Origin: Paratinospora sagittata
Lineage: Eukaryota; Streptophyta; Magnoliopsida; Ranunculales; Menispermaceae
Length of the DNA stretch: 64,000 nucleotides
Assembly: GCA_035771175.1 (NCBI GenBank)
Contig: CM069594.1
Coordinates: 14,665,670 to 14,729,669, forward strand
Direction: 5' to 3'
The notes beneath the pieces are model-generated. The model was not told the origin of the DNA, searched no databases, and was given only the letters and a program-made list of their open reading frames with translations. The translations under genes and the position numbers were made by a program. Below, piece by piece: positions 54,150 through 64,000 of this stretch (position 1 is its first letter; each line of letters begins with the position of its first letter).

Positions 54150-55302
54150 GAAGCTCGAAGAACGAAGACATATCTCATGTCTAATGCATTAGTTTGATCT
54201 TTGGTGTGTAGGGTAACCTCTCGATCAAACTCAGCACTAAAACTCTGAAAATTGCAAAGTCTTCAAAATCACTTCGATATAGTATTTCATTTTGAAAAAA
54301 TGTTTTCCGTAAGGTTTTAATCATAATTTCAACGAGTTTTGAATTATTTAAAAGTGTTTTGAGTCAATGGAATGGTTCTTGAGTGTCAATATACTAATTT
54401 TTCAAAAATAAGGCTATCCAGCAATTTGCCAAAATTCTCGAGAAGGCACTAACGCACTATCAGTGTTGATAGCACGTTGATAGGGTTCTATAATAAGACA
54501 TTTGTTTTTTCTGGAAAATTGTCTATAGCGCGCTATCCCCTTTGATGACTCGCTATAAAGCTGTTGCCTTAATCTTTACATTTTTAGTAAAATGGGCAAT
54601 AGCGCGCTATAGGCCTTGATCACACGCTATCGGAAAGTCTAAAAAACTCAAGCTCTCTAGTTTGTGTATATCGACCTGCTATCTGTCAATAAAGAACATG
54701 ATACACAACCAAATAGCACTCTATCCACGTCTGAGACCAAAATAAGATATTTCTAACGAGAAAAATGTGGGCACTTCTGCTTGCTCGATTTTTCTATTCC
54801 TTACACAGTTTTGCCAGGTTATCTTAATTGAAATATGCTCTAGTAACACCTAGATGATTCCCTTTGTCTCGCACGCTCAAAACAACTTTAGATTAATCAA
54901 TGTTTTGAATTCAAATCATTTTGTACTCACTTGCTCTTTAACCTGCAACTTCTATTTTCATAAAACACTCATTCTCTGATTTTCAAAAATACAACACGCA
55001 CGATTTTTGTAAGTTAGATTGAGCTTTCCAAAGAGTTTTTCAAGAGAAGAAAGTAATGATTCTTGCATTTGCCAAAACAAGCTTCGAATGGAATCAAAAT
55101 TGCAATTTGTCTTGATGATAACGTCATTGTTCAGCAAGTTCTTCATTTTATCCCTTTTGTGCTTAGATTTGCAGATGGTATCCATTGTTTTAAACTGTAA
55201 GTATATGAAGTGGTCTCGGTAAGATAACACATCAAAAAAGAGCACAACACCTGTATTGCATCAAGAACACATCAAACAATAGCTTTCGAAGTCTACAAAG
55301 AT
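54150..55302 (+). repeat. Satellite unit U48
   Basis: Anchor gaagctcg; gtcaatatactaat, tcaataaag, cacgctcaaaac and gcaatttgtc. Template type for U53 and U55. Confidence 0.96.
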
Positions 55303-56444
55303 CAAGCTCGAAGAACGAAGACATATCTCATGTCTAATGCATTAGTTTGATCTTTGGTGTGTAGGGTAACCTCTCGATCAAACTCAGCACTAGAACTCTG
55401 AAAATTGCAAAGTCTTCAAAATCACTTCGATATAGTATTTCATTTTGAAAAAATGTTTTCCGTAAGGTTTTAATCATAATTTCAACGAGTTTTGAATTAT
55501 TTAAAAGTGTTTTGAGTCAATGGAATGGTTCTTGAGTGTCAAAATATTAATTTTTCAAAAATAAGGCTTTCCAGCAATTTGCCAAAATTCTCGAGAAGGC
55601 ACTAACGCACCATAAGTGTTGATAGGGTTCTATAATAAGACATTTGTTTTTTCTGGAAAATTGTCTATAGCGCGCTATCCCCTTTGATGACTCGCTATAA
55701 AGCTGTTGCCTTAATCTTTACATTTTTAGTAAAATGGGCAATAGCGGGCTATAGGCCTTGATCACACGCTATCGAAAAGTCTAAAAAACTCAAGCTCTCT
55801 AGTTTGTGTATATCGACCTGCTATCTGTCAATAGAGAACATGATACACAACCAAATAGCACTCTATCCACGTCTGAGACCAAAATAAGATATTTCTAACG
55901 AGAAAAATGTGGGCACTTCTGCTTACGCGATTTTTCTATTCCTTACACAGTTTTGCCAGGTTATCTTAATTGAAATATGCTCTAGTAACACCTAGATGAT
56001 TCCCTTTTTCTCGCACGCCCAAAACAACTTTAGATTAATCAATGTTTTGAATTCAAATCATTTTGTACTCACTTGCTCTTTAACCTGCAACTTCTATTTT
56101 CATAAAACACTCATTCTATGATTTTCAAAAATACAACACGCACGATTTTTGTAAGTTAGATTGAGCTTTCCAAAGAGTTTTTCAAGAGAAGATAGTAATG
56201 ATTCTTGCATTTGCCAAAACAAGCTTCGAATGGAATCAAAATTGCAATCTGCCTTGATGATAACGTCATTGTTCAGCAAGTTCTTCATTTTCTCCCTTTT
56301 GTGCTTAGATTTGCAGATGGTATCCATTGTTTTAAACTGTAAGTATATGAAGTGGTCTCGGTAAGATAACACATCAAAAAAGAGCACAACACCTGTATTG
56401 CATCAAGAACACATCAAACAATAGCTTTCGAAGTCTACAAAGAT
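55303..56444 (+). repeat. Satellite unit U49 (1,142 bp)
   Basis: Carries the 11-bp deletion at 55618-55625, ctagaactc, ggctttccagc, gcgggctatagg, atcgaaaag, gcttacgcg, tctatgatt and ttctcccttt. Confidence 0.96.
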
Positions 56445-56460
56445 GAAGCTCGAAGAACGA

Positions 56461-56487
56461 AGACATATCTCATGTCTAATGCATTAG
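56461..56487. other. Conserved hairpin plus 12-bp palindrome at unit start (reference U50)
   Basis: AGACAT and ATGTCT form a 6-bp inverted repeat around a 5-base loop (56461-56477). Its last two bases overlap the perfect palindrome CTAATGCATTAG (56476-56487), which contains an NsiI site. The block is almost unchanged in every unit; U7 has gaaaacat in the left arm. It could be a protein-binding site, but no such role is shown. Confidence 0.75.
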
Positions 56488-56729
56488 ATTGATCTTTGGT
56501 GTGTAGGGTAACCTCTCGATCAAACTCAGCACTAAAACTCTGAAAATTGCAAAGTCTTCAAAATCACTTCGATATAGTATTTCATTTTGAAAAAATGTTT
56601 TCCGTAAGGTTTTAATCATAATTTCAACGAGTTTTGAATTATTTAAAAGTGTTTTGAGTCAATGGAATGGTTCTTGAGTGTCAATATACTAATTTTTCAA
56701 AAATAAGGCTATCCAGCAATTTGTTAAAA

Positions 56730-56739
56730 TTCTCGAGAA
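56730..56739. other. Palindrome TTCTCGAGAA with XhoI site (reference U50)
   Basis: A perfect 10-bp palindrome just before the dyad segment. It is present from U4 onward. U1 has cttgag and U2 and U3 have ctggag here, so the three leftmost units lack the XhoI site. Confidence 0.8.
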
Positions 56740-56751
56740 GGCACTAACGCA

Positions 56752-57019
56752 CTATCAGTGTTGATAGCACGTTGATAGGGTTCTATAATAAGACATTTGT
56801 TTTTTCTGGAAAATTGTCTATAGCGCGCTATCCCCTTTGATGACTCGCTATAAAGCTGTTGCCTTAATCTTTACATTTTTAGTAAAATGGGCAATAGCGC
56901 GCTATAGGCCTTGATCACACGCTATCGGAAAGTCTAAAAAACTCAAGCTCTCTAGTTTGTGTATATCGACCTGCTATCTGTCAATAGAGAACATGATACA
57001 CAACCAAATAGCACTCTAT
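56752..57019. other. Cluster of dyad motifs, internal module duplication (reference U50)
   Basis: Dyads lie at 56752-56767 (CTATCA/TGATAG, 4-base loop), 56820-56831 and 56894-56905 (both perfect ATAGCGCGCTAT), 56974-56987 (CTAT/ATAG) and 57008-57019 (ATAG/CTAT). The first four are spaced about 68, 74 and 80 bp start to start. After each perfect palindrome a further CGCTAT starts exactly 20 bp after the CGCTAT of the palindrome (56826 to 56846, and 56900 to 56920), with TTGAT and AC matching between. A module of about 32 bp is therefore tandemly duplicated at 74 bp, and the 56752 dyad looks like a more diverged third copy. It may descend from a transposon or retroelement regulatory region; that origin is a guess. 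Confidence 0.75.
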
Positions 57020-57198
57020 CCACGTCTGAGACCAAAATAAGATATTTCTAACGAGAAAAATGTGGGCACTTCTGCTTGCTCGATTTTTCTATTCCTTACA
57101 CAGTTTTGCCAGGTTATCTTAATTGAAATATGCTCTAGTAACACCTAGATGATTCCCTTTGTCTCGCACGCCCAAAACAACTTTAGATTAATCAATGT

Positions 57199-57210
57199 TT
57201 TGAATTCAAA
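57199..57210. other. Palindrome TTTGAATTCAAA with EcoRI site (reference U50)
   Basis: A perfect 12-bp palindrome present once per unit in almost every unit. U14 reads gaatccaaatc at this place and has lost the EcoRI site; U34 reads gaattcacatc and keeps the site but loses the outer arms. Confidence 0.8.
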
Positions 57211-57252
57211 TCATTTTGTACTCACTTGCTCTTTAACCTGCAACTTCTATTT

Positions 57253-57540
57253 TCATAAAACACTCATTCTCTGATTTTCAAAAATACAACACGCACGATT
57301 TTTGTAAGTTAGATTGAGCTTTCCAAAGAGTTTTTCAAGAGAAGAAAGTAATGATTCTTGCATTTGCCAAAACAAGCTTCGAATGGAATCAAAATTGCAA
57401 TCTGTCTTGATGATAACGTCATTGTTCAGCAAGTTCTTCATTTTATCCCTTTTGTGCTTAGATTTGCAGATGGTATCCATTGTTTTAAACTGTAAGTATA
57501 TGAAGTGGTCTCGGTAAGATAACACATCAAAAAAGAGCAC
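57253..57540 (-). other. Recurrent antisense open frame, 95 codons, probably not a gene (reference U50)
   Basis: On the minus strand each unit carries an open frame of 75-121 codons with a lysine-rich stretch (KSKHKRDKMKNLLNN) and an FWQMQESLLSSLEKLF segment. I recognise no domain. Changes between units are mostly amino-acid-changing (for example Thr to Ala, Pro, Ile or Asn around IIKTDC; Glu to Gln in SSLEK), as expected without selection. The start shifts between units, and in domain 1 it can begin in the next unit. It is recorded because it stays open in nearly all copies, possibly as a relic of an older coding sequence. Confidence 0.3.
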
Positions 57541-57597
57541 AACACCTGTATTGCATCAAGAACACATCAAACAATAGCTTTCGAAGTCTACAAAGAT

Positions 57598-58750
57598 CAA
57601 GCTCGAAGAACGAAGACATATCTCATGTCTAATGCATTAGTTTGATCTTTGGTGTGTAGGGTAACCTCTCGATCAAACTCAGCACTAAAACTCTGAAAAT
57701 TGCAAAGTCTTCAAAATCACTTCGATATAGTATTTCATTTTGAAAAAATGTTTTTCGTAAGGTTTTAATCATAATTTCAACGAGTTTTGAATTATTTAAA
57801 AGTGTTTTGAGTCAATGGAATGGTTCTTGAGTGTCAATATATTAATTTTTCAAAAATAAGGCTATCCAGCAATTTGCCAAAATTCTCGAGAAGGCACTAA
57901 CGCACTATCAGTGTTGATAGCACGTTGATAGGGTTCTATAATAAGACATTTGTTTTTTCTGGAAAATTGTTTATAGCGCGCTATCCCCTTTGATGACTCG
58001 CTATAAAGCTGTTGCCTTAATCTTTACATTTTTAGTAAAATGGGCAATAGCGCGCTATAGGCCATGATCACACGCTATCGGAAAGTCTAAAAAACTCAAG
58101 CTCTCTAGTTTGTGTATATCGACCTGCTATCTGTCAATAGAGAACATGATACACAACCAAATAGCACTCTATCCACGTCTGAGACCAAAATAAGATATTT
58201 CTAACGAGAAAAATGTGGGCACTTCTGCTTGCTCGATTTTTCTATTCCTTACACAGTTTTGCCAGGTTATCTTAATTGAAATATGCTCTAGTAACACCTA
58301 GATGATTCCCTTTGTCTCGCACGCCCAAAACAACTTTAGATTAATCAATGTTTTGAATTCAAATCATTTTGTACTCACTTGCTCTTTAACCTGCAACTTC
58401 TATTTTCATAAAACACTCATTCTCTGATTTTCAAAAATACAACACGCACGATTTTTGTAAGTTAGATTGAGCTTTCCAAAGAGTTTTTCAAGAGAAGAAA
58501 GTAATGATTCTTGCATTTGCCAAAATAAGCTTCGAATGGAATCAAAATTGCAATCTGCCTTGATGATAACGTCACTGTTCAGCAAGTTCTTCATTTTATC
58601 CCTTTTGTGCTTAGATTTGCAGATGGTATCCATTGTTTTAAACTGTAAGTATATGAAGTGGTCTCGGTAAGATAACACATCAAAAAAGAGCACAACACCT
58701 GTATTGCATCAAGAACACATCAAACAATAGCTTTCGAAGTCTACAAAGAT
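57598..58750 (+). repeat. Satellite unit U51
   Basis: atgtttttcgtaag, gtcaatatatt, ggccatgatcac, caaaataagc and gtcactgttc. Confidence 0.96.
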
Positions 58751-59903
58751 CAAGCTCGAAGAACGAAGACATATCTCATGTCTAATGCATTAGTTTGATC
58801 TTTGGTGTGTAGGGTAACCTCTCGATCAAACTCAGCACTAAAACTCTGAAAATTGCAAAGTCTTCAAAATCACTTCGATATAGTATTTCATTTTGAAAAA
58901 ATGTTTTCCGTAAGGTTTTAATCATAATTTCAACGAGTTTTGAATTATTTAAAAGTGTTTTGAGTCAATGGAATGGTTCTTGAGTGTCAATATATTAATT
59001 TTTCAAAAATAAGGCTATCCAGCAATTTGCCAAAATTCTCGAGAAGGCACTAACGCACTATCAGTGTTGATAGCACGTTGATAGGGTTCTATAATAAGAC
59101 ATTTGTTTTTTCTGGAAAATTGTTTATAGCGCGCTATCCCCTTTGATGACTCGCTATAAAGCTGTTGCCTTAATCTTTACATTTTTAGTAAAATGGGCAA
59201 TAGCGCGCTATAGGCCTTGATCACACGCTATCGGAAAGTCTAAAAAACTCAAGCTCTCTAGTTTGTGTATATCGACCTACTATCTGTCAATAGAGAACAT
59301 GATACACAACCAAATAGCAGTCTATCCACGTCTGAGACCAAAATAAGATATTTCTAACGAGAAAAATGTGGGCACTTCTGCTTGCTCGATTTTTCTATTC
59401 CTTACACAGTTTTGCCAGGTTATCTTAATTGAAATATGCTCTAGTAACACCTAGATGATTCCCTTTGTCTCGCACGCCCAAAACAACTTTAGATTAATCA
59501 ATGTTTTGAATTCAAATCATTTTGTACTCACTTGCTCTTTAACCTGCAACTTCTATTTTCATAAAACACTCATTCTCTGATTTTCAAAAATACAACACGC
59601 ACGATTTTTGTAAGTTAGATTGAGCTTTCCAAAGAGTTTTTCAAGAGAAGAAAGTAATGATTCTTGCATTTGCCAAAACAAGCTTCGAATGGAATCAAAA
59701 TTGCAATCTGTCTTGATGATAACGTCATTGTTCAGCAAGTTCTTCATTTTATCCCTTTTGTGCTTAGATTTGCAGAGGGTATCCATTGTTTTAAACTGTA
59801 AGTATATGAAGTGGTCTCGGTAAGATAACACATCAAAAAAGAGCACAACACCTGTATTGCATCAAGAACACATCAAACAATAGCTTTCGAAGTCTACAAA
59901 GAT
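58751..59903 (+). repeat. Satellite unit U52
   Basis: attgtttatagcgcg with ccttgatcacac; private ctactatctg and agcagtctatcc. Confidence 0.96.
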
Positions 59904-61056
59904 GAAGCTCGAAGAACGAAGACATATCTCATGTCTAATGCATTAGTTTGATCTTTGGTGTGTAGGGTAACCTCTCGATCAAACTCAGCACTAAAACTCT
60001 GAAAATTGCAAAGTCTTCAAAATCACTTCGATATAGTATTTCATTTTGAAAAAATGTTTTCCGTAAGGTTTTAATCATAATTTCAACGAGTTTTGAATTA
60101 TTTAAAAGTGTTTTGAGTCAATGGAATGGTTCTTGAGTGTCAATATACTAATTTTTCAAAAATAAGGCTATCCAGCAATTTGCCAAAATTCTCGAGAAGG
60201 CACTAACGCACTATCAGTGTTGATAGCACGTTGATAGGGTTCTATAATAAGACATTTGTTTTTTCTGGAAAATTGTCTATAGCGCGCTATCCCCTTTGAT
60301 GACTCGCTATAAAGCTGTTGCCTTAATCTTTACATTTTTAGTAAAATGGGCAATAGCGCGCTATAGGCCTTGATCACACGCTATCGGAAAGTCTAAAAAA
60401 CTCAAGCTCTCTAGTTTGTGTATATCGACCTGCTATCTGTCAATAAAGAACATGATACACAACCAAATAGCACTCTATCCACGTCTGAGACCAAAATAAG
60501 ATATTTCTAACGAGAAAAATGTGGGCACTTCTGCTTGCTCGATTTTTCTATTCCTTACACAGTTTTGCCAGGTTATCTTAATTGAAATATGCTCTAGTAA
60601 CACCTAGATGATTCCCTTTGTCTCGCACGCTCAAAACAACTTTAGATTAATCAATGTTTTGAATTCAAATCATTTTGTACTCACTTGCTCTTTAACCTGC
60701 AACTTCTATTTTCATAAAACACTCATTCTCTGATTTTCAAAAATACAACACGCACGATTTTTGTAAGTTAGATTGAGCTTTCCAAAGAGTTTTTCAAGAG
60801 AAGAAAGTAATGATTCTTGCATTTGCCAAAACAAGCTTCGAATGGAATCAAAATTGCAATTTGTCTTGATGATAACGTCATTGTTCAGCAAGTTCTTCAT
60901 TTTATCCCTTTTGTGCTTAGATTTGCAGATGGTATCCATTGTTTTAAACTGTAAGTATATGAAGTGGTCTCGGTAAGATAACACATCAAAAAAGAGCACA
61001 ACACCTGTATTGCATCAAGAACACATCAAACAATAGCTTTCGAAGTCTACAAAGAT
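59904..61056 (+). repeat. Satellite unit U53
   Basis: Near-copy of U48 at every marker checked, 5,754 bp away. Confidence 0.96.
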
Positions 61057-62198
61057 CAAGCTCGAAGAACGAAGACATATCTCATGTCTAATGCATTAGT
61101 TTGATCTTTGGTGTGTAGGGTAACCTCTCGATCAAACTCAGCACTAGAACTCTGAAAATTGCAAAGTCTTCAAAATCACTTCGATATAGTATTTCATTTT
61201 GAAAAAATGTTTTCCGTAAGGTTTTAATCATAATTTCAACGAGTTTTGAATTATTTAAAAGTGTTTTGAGTCAATGGAATGGTTCTTGAGTGTCAAAATA
61301 TTAATTTTTCAAAAATAAGGCTTTCCAGCAATTTGCCAAAATTCTCGAGAAGGCACTAACGCACCATAAGTGTTGATAGGGTTCTATAATAAGACATTTG
61401 TTTTTTCTGGAAAATTGTCTATAGCGCGCTATCCCCTTTGATGACTCGCTATAAAGCTGTTGCCTTAATCTTTACTTTTTTAGTAAAATGGGCAATAGCG
61501 GGCTATAGGCCTTGATCACACGCTATCGAAAAGTCTAAAAAACTCAAGCTCTCTAGTTTGTGTATATCGACCTGCTATCTGTCAATAGAGAACATGATAC
61601 ACAACCAAATAGCACTCTATCCACGTCTGAGACCAAAATAAGATATTTCTAACGAGAAAAATGTGGGCACTTCTGCTTACGCGATTTTTCTATTCCTTAC
61701 ACAGTTTTGCCAGGTTATCTTAATTGAAATATGCTCTAGTAACACCTAGATGATTCCCTTTTTCTCGCACGCCCAAAACAACTTTAGATTAATCAATGTT
61801 TTGAATTCAAATCATTTTGTACTCACTTGCTCTTTAACCTGCAACTTCTATTTTCATAAAACACTCATTCTATGCTTTTCAAAAATACAACAAGCACGAT
61901 TTTTGTAAGTTAGATTGAGCTTTCCAAAGAGTTTTTCAAGAGAAGATAGTAATGATTCTTGCATTTGCCAAAACAAGCTTCGAATGGAATCAAAATTGCA
62001 ATCTGCCTTGATGATAACGTCATTGTTCAGCAAGTTCTTCATTTTCTCCCTTTTGTGCTTAGATTTGCAGATGGTATCCATTGTTTTAAACTGTAAGTAT
62101 ATGAAGTGGTCTCGGTAAGATAACACATCAAAAAAGAGCACAACACCTGTATTGCATCAAGAACACATCAAACAATAGCTTTCGAAGTCTACAAAGAT
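61057..62198 (+). repeat. Satellite unit U54 (1,142 bp)
   Basis: Near-copy of U49 with the same 11-bp deletion (61372-61379); private tttacttttttag, tctatgcttttc and caacaagcacg. Confidence 0.96.
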
Positions 62199-63351
62199 GA
62201 AGCTCGAAGAACGAAGACATATCTCATGTCTAATGCATTAGTTTGATCTTTGGTGTGTAGGGTAACCTCTCGATCAAACTCAGCACTAAAACTCTGAAAA
62301 TTGCAAAGTCTTCAAAATCACTTCGATATAGTATTTCATTTTGAAAAAATGTTTTCCGTAAGGTTTTAATCATAATTTCAACGAGTTTTGAATTATTTAA
62401 AAGTGTTTTGAGTCAATGGAATGGTTCTTGAGTGTCAATATACTAATTTTTCAAAAATAAGGCTATCCAGCAATTTGCCAAAATTCTCGAGAAGGCACTA
62501 ACGCACTATCAGTGTTGATAGCACGTTGATAGGGTTCTATAATAAGACATTTGTTTTTTCTGGAAAATTGTCTATAGCGCGCTATCCCCTTTGATGACTC
62601 GCTATAAAGCTGTTGCCTTAATCTTTACATTTTTAGTAAAATGGGCAATAGCGCGCTATAGGCCTTGATCACACGCTATCGGAAAGTCTAAAAAACTCAA
62701 GCTCTCTAGTTTGTGTATATCGACCTGCTATCTGTCAATAAAGAACATGATACACAACCAAATAGCACTCTATCCACGTCTGAGACCAAAATAAGATATT
62801 TCTAACGAGAAAAATGTGGGCACTTCTGCTTGCTCGATTTTTCTATTCCTTACACAGTTTTGCCAGGTTATCTTAATTGAAATATGCTCTAGTAACACCT
62901 AGATGATTCCCTTTGTCTCGCACGCTCAAAACAACTTTAGATTAATCAATGTTTTGAATTCAAATCATTTTGTACTCACTTGCTCTTTAACCTGCAACTT
63001 CTATTTTCATAAAACACTCATTCTCTGATTTTCAAAAATACAACACGCACGATTTTTGTAAGTTAGATTGAGCTTTCCAAAGAGTTTTTCAAGAGAAGAA
63101 AGTAATGATTCTTGCATTTGCCAAAACAAGCTTCGAATGGAATCAAAATTGCAATTTGTCTTGATGATAACGTCATTGTTCAGCAAGTTCTTCATTTTAT
63201 CCCTTTTGTGCTTAGATTTGCAGATGGTATCCATTGTTTTAAACTGTAAGTATATGAAGTGGTCTCGGTAAGATAACACATCAAAAAAGAGCACAACACC
63301 TGTATTGCATCAAGAACACATCAAACAATAGCTTTCGAAGTCTACAAAGAT
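62199..63351 (+). repeat. Satellite unit U55
   Basis: Near-copy of U48 and U53. Confidence 0.96.
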
Positions 63352-64000
63352 CAAGCTCGAAGAACGAAGACATATCTCATGTCTAATGCATTAGTTTGAT
63401 CTTTGGTGTGTAGGGTAACCTCTCGATCAAACTCAGCACTAGAACTCTGAAAATTGCAAAGTCTTCAAAATCACTTCGATATAGTATTTCATTTTGAAAA
63501 AATGTTTTCCGTAAGGTTTTAATCATAATTTCAACGAGTTTTGAATTATTTAAAAGTGTTTTGAGTCAATGGAATGGTTCTTGAGTGTCAAAATATTAAT
63601 TTTTCAAAAATAAGGCTTTCCAGCAATTTGCCAAAATTCTCGAGAAGGCACTAACGCACCATAAGTGTTGATAGGGTTCTATAATAAGACATTTGTTTTT
63701 TCTGGAAAATTGTCTATAGCGCGCTATCCCCTTTGATGACTCGCTATAAAGCTGTTGCCTTAATCTTTACATTTTTAGTAAAATGGGCACTAGCGGGCTA
63801 TAGGCCTTGATCACACGCTATCGAAAAGTCTAAAAAACTCAAGCTCTCTAGTTTGTGTATATCGACCTGCTATCTGTCAATAGAGAACATGATACACAAC
63901 CAAATAGCACTCTATCCACGTCTGAGACCAAAATAAGATATTTCTAACGAGAAAAATGTGGGCACTTCTGCTTACGCGATTTTTCTATTCCTTACACAGT
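63352..64000 (+). repeat. Satellite unit U56, partial (649 bp)
   Basis: U49/U54 type with the 11-bp deletion (63667-63674) and gcttacgcg; truncated only by the end of the window. Confidence 0.95.

Larger units (their letters stand above)
54150..56444 (+). repeat. 2,295-bp dimer, copy 1 (U48-U49)
   Basis: A 1,153-bp unit with atatactaat and cacgctcaaaac is followed by a 1,142-bp unit carrying the 11-bp deletion and gcttacgcg. The same pair recurs at 59904 and 62199. Confidence 0.92.
56445..57597 (+). repeat. Satellite unit U50 (reference unit)
   Basis: Full 1,153 bp with all dyads intact. Front as U48 (gtcaatatactaat); private cattagattgatc and ttgttaaaatt. Confidence 0.96.
59904..62198 (+). 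repeat. 2,295-bp dimer, copy 2 (U53-U54)
   Basis: Near-copy of the pair at 54150, exactly 5,754 bp downstream. Three other units (U50-U52) lie between them. The next copy follows directly at 62199, so the amplification step joined non-adjacent and adjacent copies. Confidence 0.92.
1..64000 (+). repeat. Satellite DNA array, ~1,153-bp unit, 55 full copies plus a partial
   Basis: Every unit begins with the same motif (caagctcgaag or gaagctcgaag) and carries the same sequence in the same order and direction. Anchor spacings are nearly all 1,150-1,155 bp, with 1,153 the commonest; exceptions are 1,176 (U5), 1,095 (U21) and 1,142 (U49, U54). Units differ by scattered substitutions and small indels. 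No unrelated insertion, gene or unique sequence interrupts the array, and it is cut by both window ends. EcoRI and HindIII sites occur at a fixed place in nearly every unit, so digestion should give a 1.15-kb ladder. The family is not one I recognise by name. Eukaryotic heterochromatin is the natural setting; a centromeric location is possible but not shown. Confidence 0.98.
38008..64000 (+). repeat. Array domain 3: homogenised 1,153-bp units
   Basis: Three linked markers appear together in U34 and persist to the window end: accaaaataag (instead of a ...atcag form), ctctagtaac (instead of ctctactaac) and, in most units, gaatggaatc. Spacing is exactly 1,153 bp except for U49 and U54 (1,142). 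Low diversity and long duplicated blocks suggest the most recent amplification in the window. Confidence 0.88.
62199..64000 (+). repeat. 2,295-bp dimer, copy 3 (U55-U56), cut by window end
   Basis: Immediate tandem copy of the 59904 dimer, offset 2,295 bp. The second member stops at base 64,000, 649 bp into the unit. One private change is gcactagcggg near 63788. Confidence 0.92.

Noticed and set aside
57460..57500. Splice-like signals (tttgcag and ctgtaagtat) bracketing a mini-exon
   Set aside because: Short consensus matches are expected by chance. Several units have ctgttagtat, and there is no coding context.
56445..57597. tRNA, 5S rRNA or SINE-type RNA gene in the unit
   Set aside because: I found no convincing A-box and B-box pair, cloverleaf or terminator arrangement in either strand.
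1..64000. CRISPR array
   Set aside because: The repeats are 1.15 kb with no unique spacers between them; the context is satellite DNA.
1..64000. Intact LTR retrotransposon or DNA transposon
   Set aside because: No gag, protease, reverse transcriptase, integrase or transposase frame exists, and no target-site duplications or element ends are visible.
1..64000. CENP-B box-like motif
   Set aside because: No match to the TTCG....A..CGGG pattern was seen in the unit; cttcg occurs but without the CGGG half.
1..64000. Unit length as a multiple of the nucleosome repeat (about 7 x 165 bp)
   Set aside because: Arithmetic fit only; no matching periodic signal was demonstrated.

Overview
The whole window is one tandem satellite DNA array. 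A unit of about 1,153 bp repeats head to tail in one orientation from base 1 to base 64,000. I count 55 complete units and a 56th cut off by the window end. No unique flanking sequence is visible, so the array runs past both edges. I find no credible protein-coding gene, RNA gene, intact transposon or CRISPR array. The many short open frames repeat with the unit period and are by-products of it. Units are numbered U1-U56 from an arbitrary anchor at the conserved caagctcgaagaacgaag motif.

Organism: 64 kb of kilobase-unit satellite, A+T-rich (roughly one third G+C by eye) and without genes, points to a eukaryotic heterochromatic or centromere-like region. Kilobase-long satellite units are well known in plants, so a plant is my first guess. 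Nothing in the sequence proves the lineage.

Layout: (1) 1 to about 24.1 kb is a mixed domain. Two alternative 5' haplotypes interleave here: A (ttatctttgg, acttctcgatcaatc) and B (tgatctttgg, acctctcgatcaaac). Unit lengths vary from 1,095 to 1,176 bp. It includes a run of five 1,152-bp units (10.4-16.2 kb) and a duplicated 2,302-bp dimer (18.5-23.1 kb). (2) About 24.2 to 38 kb carries only haplotype B, with four successive 2,308-bp dimers (25.3-34.5 kb). (3) About 38 to 64 kb is the most uniform part, with units almost all exactly 1,153 bp. It is marked by accaaaataag, ctctagtaac and gaatggaatc. It contains a duplicated 3,459-bp trimer (42.6-49.5 kb) and 2,295-bp dimers at 54.2, 59.9 and 62.2 kb.

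Inside each unit the most structured part is a segment of about 270 bp holding a series of dyad (inverted-repeat) motifs. These include two copies of ATAGCGCGCTAT about 74 bp apart, each followed by a CGCTAT exactly 20 bp on, so an internal module is duplicated. Two length changes of the array (58 bp and 11 bp) and at least one unit chimera map to this segment. A second compact block at the unit start (an AGACAT/ATGTCT hairpin fused to the palindrome CTAATGCATTAG) is almost invariant. U50 (56445-57597) is used as the reference unit for these internal sites.

There is no set of cooperating genes. The biology on view is satellite evolution: local amplification of one-, two- and three-unit blocks, spread of variants, and recombination between subfamilies.
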